Assembly (NCBI GenBank): GCA_049324315.1
Contig: JBMOKU010000043.1
Span: 1 to 64,000, forward strand
DNA from: JBMOKU01 sp049324315
Lineage (GTDB): Bacteria; Bacillota; Clostridia; Peptostreptococcales; Thermotaleaceae
Reading direction: 5' to 3'
DNA: 64,000 nucleotides
The stretch's first letter is position 1. Each line of letters starts with the position of its first letter. A model generated the notes under the pieces. The model worked only from the letters and a program-made list of their open reading frames with translations, was not told the origin of the DNA and did not search any database. Below, one piece after another: positions 33,945 through 42,930 of this stretch. Position numbers and translations under genes: made by a program.

Positions 33945-35141
33945 ATGAATGACGGAAAAATAAATATCAGTTTAAACCAATTGCTGTCCTCCCTATCCAT
34001 TGCACTGGATTTGGCACAGAATCGAAGCTTTGAACATTCCAGAAGAACAGCCTATATATCTTTAATGCTGTCACAAAAAATGGGACTGGATTCGGAAACG
34101 ATGACAGACATTTATTTTGCTTCGCTTCTACATGATATTGGTATGTCCGGCAATCTGTCGCGATTTAGCATCGATGAGTTTCATACGGATAAAGACTTAA
34201 AAAGGCTGCATTCAGCAAGAGGAGCGGATATTGTAAAAAATCTTCCTTTAAGTCAGCGGATTGGGAAATATATATTGTTTCATCATGATGATTGGGATGG
34301 GACCGGGATTCACAGATTGAAAGGAAATGAAATACCTATCGGTTCCCAAATCATTCATTTGGCGGACAATATCGAATTAATGTACAGCAGGCAATGCAGT
34401 GTATCCAAGACAAAGGAAAAGATACTGCAATATGTGGAGGCAGAAGCAGGGAAGCAATTTCATCCTGATATCGTGGATAGCTTTTTAACTTTGTCCAGAT
34501 CGGAAAAGTTTTGGATGGACATGATGGACCATCATATCTATATGGTTTTAAATAAAATAGAGCCCATTCAGATGGCAACCATCGATATGGATGGTATGGA
34601 AAAGATCGCCCAGGCATTTGCCATACTCATTGATAATAAAAGTGAATTTACATACAGTCATTCCCAGGGAATTGCCCACATATCGAGGGAGATGGGAAAG
34701 AGTTTGGGATTTGAAGCGTTAAAGTGGCGGAAAATAGGTGTCGCTGCATATATGCATGATTTGGGAAAGCTTGCTGTACCTAATGAGATACTGGATAAAC
34801 CCGGTAAGTTGACGGCCCAGGAATACCAAATCATAAAATCCCATCCTTATTATACGAAGCTCATCATCGGACAGGTGGAAGGATGCGAGGATATTGCCGA
34901 ATGGGCAGGCAATCACCATGAAAGAGTCGATGGCACCGGTTATCCAGAATGCCTGCATAAGAGAGAACTAACCATCGAAGATCAAATTATTGCAGCTGCC
35001 GATGTGTATCAAGCCCTGACGGAGGATCGACCCTATCGAAAGGGACTAAAAAAGGCTGATGCAGTGAAGATACTTCATGACATGGTGAAGTCGGGGCAGA
35101 TAAGAAAAGATGCTTTTGACTGCCTTGAAGCAGTTGTTTAG
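33945..35141 (+). CDS. Tandem HD / HD-GYP domain phosphohydrolase
   Basis: The 398-aa soluble protein has two HD domains. The first (about 20-190) has LLHDIGMSG and HHDDWDGTGIHRLKGNEIP. The second (about 220-398) has YMHDLGKLAVP, HHERVDGTGYP and DVYQALTEDRPYR, a full HD-GYP set expected to bind two or three metals and cleave cyclic-di-GMP. The first half has a partly altered GYP (GIH), so it may be regulatory. It could oppose the cyclase at 15369. AGGGGCG precedes the ATG. Confidence 0.9.
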   Translation: MNDGKINISLNQLLSSLSIALDLAQNRSFEHSRRTAYISLMLSQKMGLDSETMTDIYFASLLHDIGMSGNLSRFSIDEFHTDKDLKRLHSARGADIVKNLPLSQRIGKYILFHHDDWDGTGIHRLKGNEIPIGSQIIHLADNIELMYSRQCSVSKTKEKILQYVEAEAGKQFHPDIVDSFLTLSRSEKFWMDMMDHHIYMVLNKIEPIQMATIDMDGMEKIAQAFAILIDNKSEFTYSHSQGIAHISREMGKSLGFEALKWRKIGVAAYMHDLGKLAVPNEILDKPGKLTAQEYQIIKSHPYYTKLIIGQVEGCEDIAEWAGNHHERVDGTGYPECLHKRELTIEDQIIAAADVYQALTEDRPYRKGLKKADAVKILHDMVKSGQIRKDAFDCLEAVV

Positions 35142-35203
35142 AATGGATAGAAGATTGACAGGGAATTATTGCGACATGGTGATATTTTGTGTTTGATTTT
35201 AGA

Positions 35204-35219
35204 GGAAAAGTGGTATAAT
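35204..35219 (+). promoter_or_regulatory. Promoter of the DUF1858 gene (-10 region)
   Basis: A perfect TATAAT (about 35214-35219) follows GTGG; a weak TTTGAT lies 16 bp upstream. Confidence 0.5.
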
Positions 35220-35261
35220 GTTAATGTGTTTGATAAATGGTAAAGTGAGGAGGAACGGAAA

Positions 35262-35471
35262 ATGGCGAAGATTACGAAGGATATGATTATCGCAGATGTT
35301 TTAAGGATGGATAGAGCGACTGCGCCTATATTCATGAAACATGGACTTCATTGCCTCGGATGCCCTGCGTCTTCTATGGAAAGCATCGAAGATGCTGCAA
35401 ACGTACATGGTCTAAATCTTGATCTGCTCATGAAAGACCTAAATGATTATTTAGAGAATAAAGGTGAGTAA
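35262..35471 (+). CDS. DUF1858 small redox-disulfide domain protein
   Basis: The 69-aa protein is a single DUF1858 domain: ITKDMIIADVLRMDRATAPI, then FMKHGLHCLGCPASSMESIE. The CLGC pair defines the hybrid-cluster-protein-associated disulfide family. It may act as a small thiol redox partner. GGAGGAACGG precedes the ATG. It stands alone, with its own promoter and terminator. Confidence 0.9.
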   Translation: MAKITKDMIIADVLRMDRATAPIFMKHGLHCLGCPASSMESIEDAANVHGLNLDLLMKDLNDYLENKGE

Positions 35472-35480
35472 GAATCATAC

Positions 35481-35510
35481 AGGTGTCTAAGGTAACTTAG
35501 GCACCTTTTG
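35481..35510 (+). terminator. Terminator after the DUF1858 gene
   Basis: AGGTGTCTAAG, a 4-nt loop and CTTAGGCACCT (one G-U pair), followed by TTTTG. Confidence 0.85.
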
Positions 35511-35567
35511 TATATTTTCGGAGGATTTGCGTTATATTACCCTTAGAAAAAAACGGGAGTGAGTGAT

Positions 35568-36182
35568 ATGACCTATTCTCTAAAAGTGCTGATTATTTTC
35601 ATATTGGTTTTTTTAGTTTTTCGTATTATGGGGAAAAGAACGGTTATGCAATTGACGAATTATGACATCGCCAGCATTATGATTCTAAGTATTGTTGCTT
35701 CTGCTCCTATTGTGACAGCAGACCTAGAGAAAACGTTATATGGTTTGACGCTTCTGTTGGTGCTTCATATCTTTATTCTTTCGATTAGCAGGAATAGTAA
35801 AATTAGTGATTACATTTTTGGGAAACCTAAAATTCTCATCAAAAAAGGAAAAATATCAGAAGAGGAAATGAAGTCTGCAAAATTAACGATGCCCCAATTG
35901 ATCAGTGAATTAAGACAAATGGGATATTCCAATGTAGCGGATGTGGAATTTGCCATACTGGAGAACACAGGTAAGCTGAGCATTGTGAGCAGCAATAGAA
36001 AACCCCTTCCCCTTGTTATTGATGGAAAAGTGCTGGAGGATAATTTGAACTATGCGGGATATGATCATGACTGGCTGTTAAAAAAGATAGAGGAACAGGG
36101 GATTGTTGCTCTGGAGAGAGTGTCTTTAGCTACGGTAGACGGCCATGGAAAAATAACCGTTATAGAATCAAATATCGAATAA
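35568..36182 (+). CDS. DUF421 (YetF-type) membrane protein
   Basis: The 204-aa protein has three N-terminal membrane helices and a cytoplasmic domain. The family pattern is FRIMGKRTVMQLTNYDIASI, PKILIKKGKI, LISELRQMGYSNVADVEFAI and LSIVSSN. B. subtilis relatives (YetF, YrbG, YdfS) include spore germination-related members; the molecular role is unknown. ATG 35568 lies eight bases after GGGAG, while the GTG three codons up overlaps that spacing. The purA promoter starts 35 bp after its stop. Confidence 0.88.
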   Translation: MTYSLKVLIIFILVFLVFRIMGKRTVMQLTNYDIASIMILSIVASAPIVTADLEKTLYGLTLLLVLHIFILSISRNSKISDYIFGKPKILIKKGKISEEEMKSAKLTMPQLISELRQMGYSNVADVEFAILENTGKLSIVSSNRKPLPLVIDGKVLEDNLNYAGYDHDWLLKKIEEQGIVALERVSLATVDGHGKITVIESNIE

Positions 36183-36216
36183 TAATATATTAATTGAAAT
36201 AAATATTCGTGCTTTG

Positions 36217-36245
36217 TTGACTTGTTGCCGTCGTTCTGATAATAT
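36217..36245 (+). promoter_or_regulatory. purA promoter
   Basis: TTGACT, an exact 17-bp spacer and TAATAT. Confidence 0.75.
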
Positions 36246-36249
36246 AAGA

Positions 36250-36335
36250 GAGGCATGTTCGGGTTTTTGCATGCTGTTGTAGAAAGTCGGTTGAGATGGA
36301 TGGAAAACATGCCGTGCCTTTACGAAGGAAGGGCA
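36250..36335 (+). promoter_or_regulatory. purA leader with switchable hairpins and a PurBox-like site
   Basis: CATGCC at about 36309-36314 can pair with GGCATG at 36252 or with GGGCATG at about 36328, so two exclusive folds are possible. CATGTTCGGGTTT (36254-36266) matches the reverse PurBox consensus at 11 of 13 positions. There is no U-tract, so a terminator-based switch is not shown. Confidence 0.35.
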
Positions 36336-36367
36336 TGGATATCATATAAAAAAGGAAGGTGTCAACG

Positions 36368-37654
36368 ATGTCAACAGTTGTAATTGTTGGTGCACAGTGG
36401 GGAGACGAAGGAAAAGGAAAGGTAATAGACTACTTAGCCAGAGAAGCCGATGTTGTGGTACGTGCTCAGGGAGGCAATAATGCAGGACATACTGTGGTTG
36501 TCGGAGATAAGAAGTATGCATTACACTTGATACCTTCAGGCATTTTAAATCCAAATACAATCAATGTCATTGGAAATGGCGTTGTTTTTGACCCGGAAGG
36601 TTTCTTAAAGGAAGTAGAAAAAATAGAGTCTGAAGGAATTAGCACAGAAAATATCAGAATTAGTGATAGAACCCATGTAATTTTTCCATACCATAAACGA
36701 ATAGATGAACTGGCAGAATCTATGCGGGGAGAAGAAATGATCGGTACCACCAAAAAGGGTATTGGTCCCTGCTATATGGATAAGGTGGAAAGAACGGGAA
36801 TTAGAATTTGTGACCTAATGGATCCGGAAGTTTTTGTAAAAAAGGTATCACTGCAAATTGAAAAAAAGAACGAGATTATCGAAAAGATATATGGCGGCGA
36901 AAAGGTTGATAAGGAAGAAATTATTAGCAACTATTTAGCTTATGCTGAAAGAATCAGAAAGTATGTAGATGATACGACGGTGATCGTTTATGATGCTGTA
37001 AAAGCTGGAAAAAAAGTTTTGTTTGAAGGTGCTCAAGGGACATTATTGGATGTAGACTTAGGAACATACCCCTATGTTACCAGTTCCCATCCTATTTCCG
37101 GTGGTTTTACAGTGGGTTCAGGCATAGGACCTAACATGATCGAAGAAGTAATCGGCGTCATCAAGGCGTATACAACCCGTGTGGGAAAAGGCCCTTTTGT
37201 GACAGAGCAGGATAATGAAACCGGAGATAGAATCCGGATTGCAGGAAATGAGTTTGGAACGACCACAGGAAGACCTAGAAGATGCGGCTGGTTTGACGTA
37301 GTTATGGTGAAGTATGCAGCCAGAATTAACGGCCTTACGTGCCTTTCCATGATGCTGCTGGATGTATTAACGGGATTTGAGAAGATATCCATCTGTACGG
37401 GATATAGATTAGGAGATAAAGTCATTGAACACTTCCCTGCCAGCTTAGAAACCTTATCAAAGTGTGAACCTGTCTATGAGGTCATGGATGGTTGGACAGA
37501 GGACATCACAGGATGTACTACTTATGAAGAACTACCTGCTAATACCAGAAAGTATCTTGATCGAATCGAAGAATTGATTGGTGTTCCAATCAAGTTGATT
37601 TCTGTGGGGCCAAAGAGAAGCCAAACTATCGTAAGAGATAAGATATTTAGATAA
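36368..37654 (+). CDS. purA: Adenylosuccinate synthetase
   Basis: The 428-aa enzyme joins aspartate to IMP using GTP, the first committed step to AMP. Motifs are GAQWGDEGKGK at the N-terminus, GGNNAGHTVV, GTTKKGIGPCYMDK, the LFEGAQGTLLDVDLGTYPYVT-type block and TTTGRPRRCGW. AAGGAAGGTG precedes ATG 36368; the GTG three codons earlier overlaps it. Monocistronic, between its own promoter and a 22-bp terminator stem. Confidence 0.97.
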   Translation: MSTVVIVGAQWGDEGKGKVIDYLAREADVVVRAQGGNNAGHTVVVGDKKYALHLIPSGILNPNTINVIGNGVVFDPEGFLKEVEKIESEGISTENIRISDRTHVIFPYHKRIDELAESMRGEEMIGTTKKGIGPCYMDKVERTGIRICDLMDPEVFVKKVSLQIEKKNEIIEKIYGGEKVDKEEIISNYLAYAERIRKYVDDTTVIVYDAVKAGKKVLFEGAQGTLLDVDLGTYPYVTSSHPISGGFTVGSGIGPNMIEEVIGVIKAYTTRVGKGPFVTEQDNETGDRIRIAGNEFGTTTGRPRRCGWFDVVMVKYAARINGLTCLSMMLLDVLTGFEKISICTGYRLGDKVIEHFPASLETLSKCEPVYEVMDGWTEDITGCTTYEELPANTRKYLDRIEELIGVPIKLISVGPKRSQTIVRDKIFR

Positions 37655-37656
37655 TT

Positions 37657-37712
37657 AAAAAGAGAAAAAAACAAGTGCGTGATAGATCATGCACTTGTTT
37701 TTTTCTCTTTTT
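37657..37712 (+). terminator. purA terminator (22-bp perfect stem)
   Basis: Positions 37657-37678 pair perfectly with 37691-37712; T-rich on the right arm and A-rich on the left, so it can act in both directions. Confidence 0.9.
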
Positions 37713-37794
37713 GTGTCTATTAGGTAGAAGGTACGTCATGATAGTGCAATGTTAATATAATAACAAAAGTTTTAACATAAGCGAAACACAATAA

Positions 37795-37821
37795 CTTACA
37801 AAATATTACATAAAAGTAACA
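37795..37821. promoter_or_regulatory. Direct TTACA repeats upstream of the bacteriocin exporter operon
   Basis: CTTACA, ATTACA and GTAACA follow one another every 10-11 bp. Read on the other strand the last two give TGTTAC-N5-TGTAAT, the pattern bound by WalR-type response regulators. The remaining AT-rich gap up to 38026 also holds AATTCAAAG/CTTTGAATT, a 9-bp inverted repeat at about 37890-37938, and no gene with a ribosome site. Confidence 0.35.
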
Positions 37822-38025
37822 AAATGATGACAAAATCTAATAAATGGTTGAATATATATATGTATATATATATAATAATGTATAAGATTTCCAATTCAAA
37901 GTCGAAACATACTATTTTTTTAAATCTCCGCTTTGAATTACTTGTCAAATATATAACATTACCAGCATTAAATTATTGGTATAGTCAAGTGCAAAAAGGC
38001 AAACACAGAAGTTCGGAGGCAGCAA

Positions 38026-40275
38026 ATGACTAGAAATATATCAGAAATCATTGAAAAAATATCAAATCCATTCAAAAAATACATATGCATCAAGCAGCAT
38101 GACACAAAAGATTGTGGAGCCGCCTGTTTAGCAACAATTTCAAAAACCTACGGATTAAAAATGCCGATTACTAAAATACGTGAAATAGCCGGTACCGACA
38201 AAAACGGCACTAATGTCTATGGTCTTATCAAGGCAGCGGAACAGTTGGGGTTTAGTGCAAAAGGGGTTAAGGGTGACACAGAAGCGTTCTTCAGTGAATT
38301 CCCGCTTCCGGCCATTGCCCATGTGGTTGTTGATGGTTCACTGCTTCATTATGTGGTCATCCATAAGATTACAAGGAAAGAGATTATCATTGCTGATCCG
38401 GGAAAGGAAATTGTCAAGTATACACCGGAGGATTTTTTCAAAATATGGACGGGCGTTTTGATTCTCATGGTTCCAAGTCCGCAATTTGAAAAAGGTGATG
38501 AAACTAAGGGACTATTCAAAAGGTTCTTTGGCATATTGAAACCCCAAAAAAAGCTGTTGCTAAATATATTCTTTGCATCCATTGTTTATACCATATTAGG
38601 AATAATGGGGGCATTTTACTTTCAGTTTCTGGTTGACGATATTCTCCGGTACAATCTAAAAAAGACGCTGCATATCATTACTGCAGGAATTGTCATACTA
38701 AACATCTTTAAAATACTTTTGAATGCCTTTCGAACCCATCTGCTTCTGTACCTAAGTCAAAGAATCGATATTCCTTTGATTTTGGGATATTATCAGCATG
38801 TGATTGATCTGCCCATGAACTTTTTTGGTACCCGAAAGGTAGGAGAGATCGTATCGAGATTTATGGATGCGTCTAAAATACGAGATGCCATTTCCGGTGC
38901 AACCTTGACCATCATGATCGATACATTGATGGCCATTGCAGGAGGGATTATCCTTTATACACAAAATACGTTTCTATTTGGTATCGCTGTGATTATGCTT
39001 CTTTTCTACGGCGTACTTGTAGGGGTATTTAATAAGCCCATCAAGGAAATTAATCAAAAAGAAATGGAAAACAATGCGCAGCTTACATCTTATCTTGTGG
39101 AGAGCTTGAATGGTATCGAAACCGTGAAAGCTTTTAACGCAGAGCGGGAAGCAAAATTGGAAACGGAGAAGAAGTTTGTGAAGCTGTTAAAGAACATATT
39201 GAAGGCAGGTACCATATATAACCTCCAAGGCTCTTTAACCAGCTCCATCGCAGCTATCGGTGGTGTAGTCATCCTATGGGCTGGGGCATATAAGGTGATA
39301 CAGGGAGAAATGTCCGTTGGACAGCTGCTGGTTTTCAATTCGCTGATGGTATACTTCGTTGATCCGGTTAAGAATCTTATCAATCTACAGCCCATGATGC
39401 AGACTGCCATCGTAGCCTCTGACAGATTGGGAGAGATTATTGACCTTAAATTGGAAAAAGGTGAGAATGAGGATCAAAAAATTAGTCCTACTTCACTAAA
39501 GGGCAAAATCGAATTCAAAAATGCTGACTTTCGATATGGAACAAGAGAATTGGTACTGAAAAATATCGATTTGATGATAAAGCAAGGAGAGAAGATTGCT
39601 TTAGTAGGGGAAAGCGGCTCAGGGAAGACAACGCTTGCAAAACTATTGATGAACTTTTATACCAATGAAAAAGGAGATATCTTAATCAACGAGTATAACA
39701 TCAAGGATATCAATATAGAAAGACTGCGAGAAAAGATAGCATACATTTCCCAGGACATATTTATGTTTAGCGGAACAATCAAGGAGAATCTTTGTCTGGG
39801 AAACAAAAAGATCACCTATGAAGAAATGATCGAAGCAGCAAAAATGTCTAGTGCCCACGATTTCATTAATCAGCTTCCATTAAGATATGAAACCATACTT
39901 GAAGAAAACGGCACAAACCTTTCGGGGGGGCAAAAACAAAGACTGGCTATTGCCAGAGCCTTGCTGAAAAAGCCTGATATACTGATCATGGACGAAGCTA
40001 CCAGCAACCTGGATTCCATTACCGAAAAAGCCATAGAAAGAACCATAGAAGGATTAGGTGACGAGATTACTACCATCATCATTGCTCATAGACTAAGCAC
40101 CATTATGCGATGCGATAAGATCTACGTCATGGATAAAGGAGAAATCATTGAAAGTGGTACCCATAAGTCCCTTATGGATAAAAAGGGCAAATACTATCAT
40201 CTTTGGAAGGAGCAGCTTCCGGATTACCATGAAGCCATACAAACAGTAAAAATGCTAGGAGAATGTTCAGCATGA
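38026..40275 (+). CDS. Peptidase-C39 ABC exporter for double-glycine bacteriocins
   Basis: The 749-aa protein has an N-terminal C39 peptidase domain (about 15-150) with Gln/Cys in QHDTKDCGAACLATI (C30), His in LLHYVVIH and Asp in IADPG. Six membrane helices follow (about 170-460), then an ATPase domain with Walker A GESGSGKTT (about 530), LSGGQKQRLAIARAL and Walker B ILIMDEATS. It should cut leaders after Gly-Gly and export the core peptide, as in LagD, MesD and ComA. CGGAGG lies six bases before the ATG. It overlaps the accessory gene by four bases; the substrate gene is two genes downstream. Confidence 0.95.
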   Translation: MTRNISEIIEKISNPFKKYICIKQHDTKDCGAACLATISKTYGLKMPITKIREIAGTDKNGTNVYGLIKAAEQLGFSAKGVKGDTEAFFSEFPLPAIAHVVVDGSLLHYVVIHKITRKEIIIADPGKEIVKYTPEDFFKIWTGVLILMVPSPQFEKGDETKGLFKRFFGILKPQKKLLLNIFFASIVYTILGIMGAFYFQFLVDDILRYNLKKTLHIITAGIVILNIFKILLNAFRTHLLLYLSQRIDIPLILGYYQHVIDLPMNFFGTRKVGEIVSRFMDASKIRDAISGATLTIMIDTLMAIAGGIILYTQNTFLFGIAVIMLLFYGVLVGVFNKPIKEINQKEMENNAQLTSYLVESLNGIETVKAFNAEREAKLETEKKFVKLLKNILKAGTIYNLQGSLTSSIAAIGGVVILWAGAYKVIQGEMSVGQLLVFNSLMVYFVDPVKNLINLQPMMQTAIVASDRLGEIIDLKLEKGENEDQKISPTSLKGKIEFKNADFRYGTRELVLKNIDLMIKQGEKIALVGESGSGKTTLAKLLMNFYTNEKGDILINEYNIKDINIERLREKIAYISQDIFMFSGTIKENLCLGNKKITYEEMIEAAKMSSAHDFINQLPLRYETILEENGTNLSGGQKQRLAIARALLKKPDILIMDEATSNLDSITEKAIERTIEGLGDEITTIIIAHRLSTIMRCDKIYVMDKGEIIESGTHKSLMDKKGKYYHLWKEQLPDYHEAIQTVKMLGECSA

Positions 40276-41747
40276 AGGAAATCATACTCGATCTGAACGA
40301 AATAACGGATAGCAGAGAGCTATTGGAAAGTAAGCCCCATCCATTTACCGTGATCTTCATTTACATCCTTATTGGGATTTTAACCGTTACCCTGTCTTGG
40401 TCCTACTTTGGAGAAATGGATGTGGTGGTAAAGGCCAATGGTGTAGTGCGGCCCAATCAACGAATCAGTACCATCAATAATATGGTGACAGGAAAGGTAG
40501 AAGAAGTATATTTGGAAGAGGGAAAAAGAGTAAAAAAGGGTGAACTGCTCTATGCCATCGATTATTCAGAGTTGCAGACCAATAAGGAATTTATAGAAGA
40601 AGAATTAAGCAAAAAGCGGCTTGAGATGGATAACTTGAATACTTTTAAGAAAAGTATTTTAGAAGGCAAGAATGGTTTCAATTTAGAAAACAAAGAGCAA
40701 GAAGCATATTATTACAAATACTTGAAGTTTGAAGCCGATAAAAAGCAAGCAAAGGAAAATGCAAATTTGATTATTACCAAGATCAATAGCGTCAAAGTAT
40801 CTATAGAGAATATAAAGATATTATTATCATCTATCGAGCAGAATAAAAACCTGTTTCAGGATACAGAAAATGAATATTATATCAAATATTTGGATTATAA
40901 TCTAAAGCTGAAAGAACTACAGCGTACAACGGAACAGAGAACTAGGGACTTTACAATACAGGAAAAATTATACCAAGCAGGAGCAGTATCAAAAATAGAA
41001 TATGAAAATGCAAAGGATTCAAAGGATAAAAGTGAACTGGAACTGGAGAAATATATAAATGGAACGAAACTGGATCTGAAGTCAATTTTGGAGGAAAACC
41101 AACGGATGTTGAAAGAACTGGATATACAACTGCAGCAAACGGCTCCCGGTACTCCACAGTATGTCCAAGATCATACAGATATAGCTGTACAGAACTTTAA
41201 AACAGAGAATCTGATACTGCTCAATGATCAAATCACTAAACTAGAAACAGAAATCAATCAATTAGAGAATAACCTGGAAACCCTTAAATTGGATATACAG
41301 AACTGCATTGTTAAAGCGCCTATTGATGGATACATCAATATCTATACAGATATCAACAAAGGTGACAGTCTCCAGGGCGGGACCAGCATAGCAACGATTA
41401 TTCCAGACAATGATTCCAACTACAAGGTTCAGATCTATGCATCCAATGAGGATATCACCAATATCAAAGTAGGAGACAAAGTGAGATATAACTTCTTAGC
41501 CCTTCCTTACAAGGAGTATGGCGAGCTGACAGGCAAGATCACCCGAATCGCAAAGGATACCAAAATCAACAAAGAGGGCAATGCCAGCTTTTATCTGGTA
41601 GAAGCAGATATAGAAAACAAACCCTTAGTCAGCTACAAGGGTGAAGAAGCAAGAATAAAGGTAGGAATGGCCTGTGAGGTAAGAATCGTGACAAAAACCA
41701 AGAAGATACTGCACTATTTATTAGAAAAGATTGATTTAAGATTCTAA
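40272..41747 (+). CDS. HlyD-family bacteriocin export accessory protein
   Basis: The 491-aa protein has one N-terminal membrane helix (about 25-45), a lipoyl-like half (ANGVVRPNQRISTINNMVTG with VKKGELLYAID), a long coiled coil (about 100-330) and the second lipoyl half plus beta barrel (NCIVKAPIDGYI, VGDKVRYNFLALPY). It is the membrane-fusion-type partner of C39 exporters (MesE/LcnD/ComB class). ATG 40272 overlaps the exporter stop as ATGA, so translation is coupled. A weak hairpin follows, and then the precursor gene. Confidence 0.92.
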   Translation: MKEIILDLNEITDSRELLESKPHPFTVIFIYILIGILTVTLSWSYFGEMDVVVKANGVVRPNQRISTINNMVTGKVEEVYLEEGKRVKKGELLYAIDYSELQTNKEFIEEELSKKRLEMDNLNTFKKSILEGKNGFNLENKEQEAYYYKYLKFEADKKQAKENANLIITKINSVKVSIENIKILLSSIEQNKNLFQDTENEYYIKYLDYNLKLKELQRTTEQRTRDFTIQEKLYQAGAVSKIEYENAKDSKDKSELELEKYINGTKLDLKSILEENQRMLKELDIQLQQTAPGTPQYVQDHTDIAVQNFKTENLILLNDQITKLETEINQLENNLETLKLDIQNCIVKAPIDGYINIYTDINKGDSLQGGTSIATIIPDNDSNYKVQIYASNEDITNIKVGDKVRYNFLALPYKEYGELTGKITRIAKDTKINKEGNASFYLVEADIENKPLVSYKGEEARIKVGMACEVRIVTKTKKILHYLLEKIDLRF

Positions 41748-41774
41748 GGGGATTATATTTCCTGCACTACATAG

Positions 41775-41806
41775 TATTTGCTGCTAATCCCAAAGCATAG
41801 CAAATA
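41775..41806 (+). terminator. Weak hairpin after the accessory gene
   Basis: TATTTGCT pairs with AGCAAATA around a 16-nt loop, with only a broken T-run downstream. Readthrough into the precursor gene is likely. Confidence 0.4.
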
Positions 41807-41899
41807 TGAAAGTCTTTTAATGGGAGAAAAGGCTGTGTGGGGCGAGGATTATAATATATATTTAAAAAGTATAATTAAAAATTGAAAGGGGTAATACGA

Positions 41900-42124
41900 A
41901 TGTTAAAGGAAATGAGAATGGATGAAATGATGATGGTTGATGGTGGCTACTATACTTACGCTGAAAGTCGCGGTATTGATAACAGTGAAATTAAAACTTC
42001 TGATGTAGTTTGGGGAGTAGGTGCGGCAGCTACCGCTGGTATTTGTGGCGCAACTGCAGGAGCAGCAGCAGCATGCTATGTTGTTGGTACAGCTACGAGT
42101 TATGTTGCTCGTAAGGTTGATTAA
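41900..42124 (+). CDS. Bacteriocin precursor with double-glycine leader (74 aa)
   Basis: The 16-residue leader MLKEMRMDEMMMVDGG fits the double-glycine rule: Gly at -1 and -2, Val at -4, Met at -7 and Glu at -8. The predicted 58-residue core begins YYTYAESRG and is near neutral. Its middle is Gly/Ala-rich (WGVGAAATAG, GATAG as a GxxxG motif) with two cysteines at core positions 33 and 43, which could form a disulfide. No Ser/Thr/Cys pattern or modification enzyme suggests a lantibiotic, so class II (unmodified) is the best call. ATG 41900 lies eight bases after AAAGGGG. It sits just after its exporter genes. I do not recognise the core as a named bacteriocin. Confidence 0.82.
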   Translation: MLKEMRMDEMMMVDGGYYTYAESRGIDNSEIKTSDVVWGVGAAATAGICGATAGAAAACYVVGTATSYVARKVD

Positions 42125-42201
42125 TTTCTAATTAAAATCAAGACAAATTAAAGGCTTTCTAGTAAATAATATGACTTTTATTGTTGAGTGTTTTGACACT
42201 G

Positions 42202-42284
42202 ATAATAAAAAAATAGGCTAGTTTTATTATTCTAATAGTTGCACTGGAAATGACTGCTTTTAGTTATTGGATAGTGCAACTATT
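42202..42284 (+). other. Two inverted repeats downstream of the precursor gene
   Basis: ATAATAAAA/TTTTATTAT (about 42202-42230) is a probable terminator of the short precursor mRNA. AATAGTTGCACT (42234-42245) and AGTGCAACTATT (42273-42284) form a second, perfect 12-bp pair. Confidence 0.5.
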
Positions 42285-42338
42285 TACTACTACCTGTAGA
42301 ATTATGAAACTAGAGATATATTAGTAAGTAAGGAGAAT

Positions 42339-42794
42339 ATGTGGATTATGTTTTATACAAAGAATACTATATTAGAACTAAAAGAAAATTGCAGGAAATT
42401 TTTTCATCTGAAAAGAATAGGATTTTTTGTCTTCCTTTATATGCTTCTAAACATTGGATTTCGTCAATTAATTGATAATGGTAAACCTTTAGAATATCCA
42501 TTACACAATTTTTTATTTTCTTTAGGTCTTGTTCTAGTACTTGCGATAATTTATAGTGTCTCAGAGTTTTTGTATTTAAAACGTCTCATAATTAAGAAAA
42601 ATCTTAGAGACAATGCTTTTTATCATCTAGGATTCTTCATGTTAGAAGTTACTATCTTTCTACTGTATGATTTGAAAATTTATCCGGAAATTCAGTTATC
42701 TAATGATATTAGACCATATCTATTTGGTCTAATCTATTCCATTACGTTAAATATCAGCCGATTAAATTTTATAAAAAAACAGACAGCTCAATAA
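42339..42794 (+). CDS. Four-helix membrane protein in the bacteriocin locus, candidate immunity protein
   Basis: The 151-aa protein has four predicted membrane helices (about 27-43, 60-78, 95-113 and 128-142) joined by short basic loops. I recognise no family with certainty. Its position between the bacteriocin precursor and a CPBP protein, its small size and its low-GC codon use, which matches the island, fit an immunity or anchoring role; that is inference. The start is taken as ATG 42339, three bases after AAGGAG; ATG 42348 is the alternative. Confidence 0.6.
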   Translation: MWIMFYTKNTILELKENCRKFFHLKRIGFFVFLYMLLNIGFRQLIDNGKPLEYPLHNFLFSLGLVLVLAIIYSVSEFLYLKRLIIKKNLRDNAFYHLGFFMLEVTIFLLYDLKIYPEIQLSNDIRPYLFGLIYSITLNISRLNFIKKQTAQ

Positions 42795-42930
42795 TATCAG
42801 AGAGATAGAGTTACTGACAATACCTATGAGCTGGAAGGGGCAGGGTACTTTGATTTAATAAAAATAAGATGCTGAAAACTGTATTAATTATTTAGGCAAG
42901 ACATATGTTCATATAAGGGGAGATGAAACA

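Noticed and set aside
37824..38033. 69-codon frame before the bacteriocin exporter
   Set aside because: No Shine-Dalgarno, low-complexity TATA-rich start, and it overlaps the exporter start.
42826..42861. Second possible bacteriocin peptide (MSWKGQGTLI) between the two membrane protein genes
   Set aside because: No ribosome site and no double-glycine leader.
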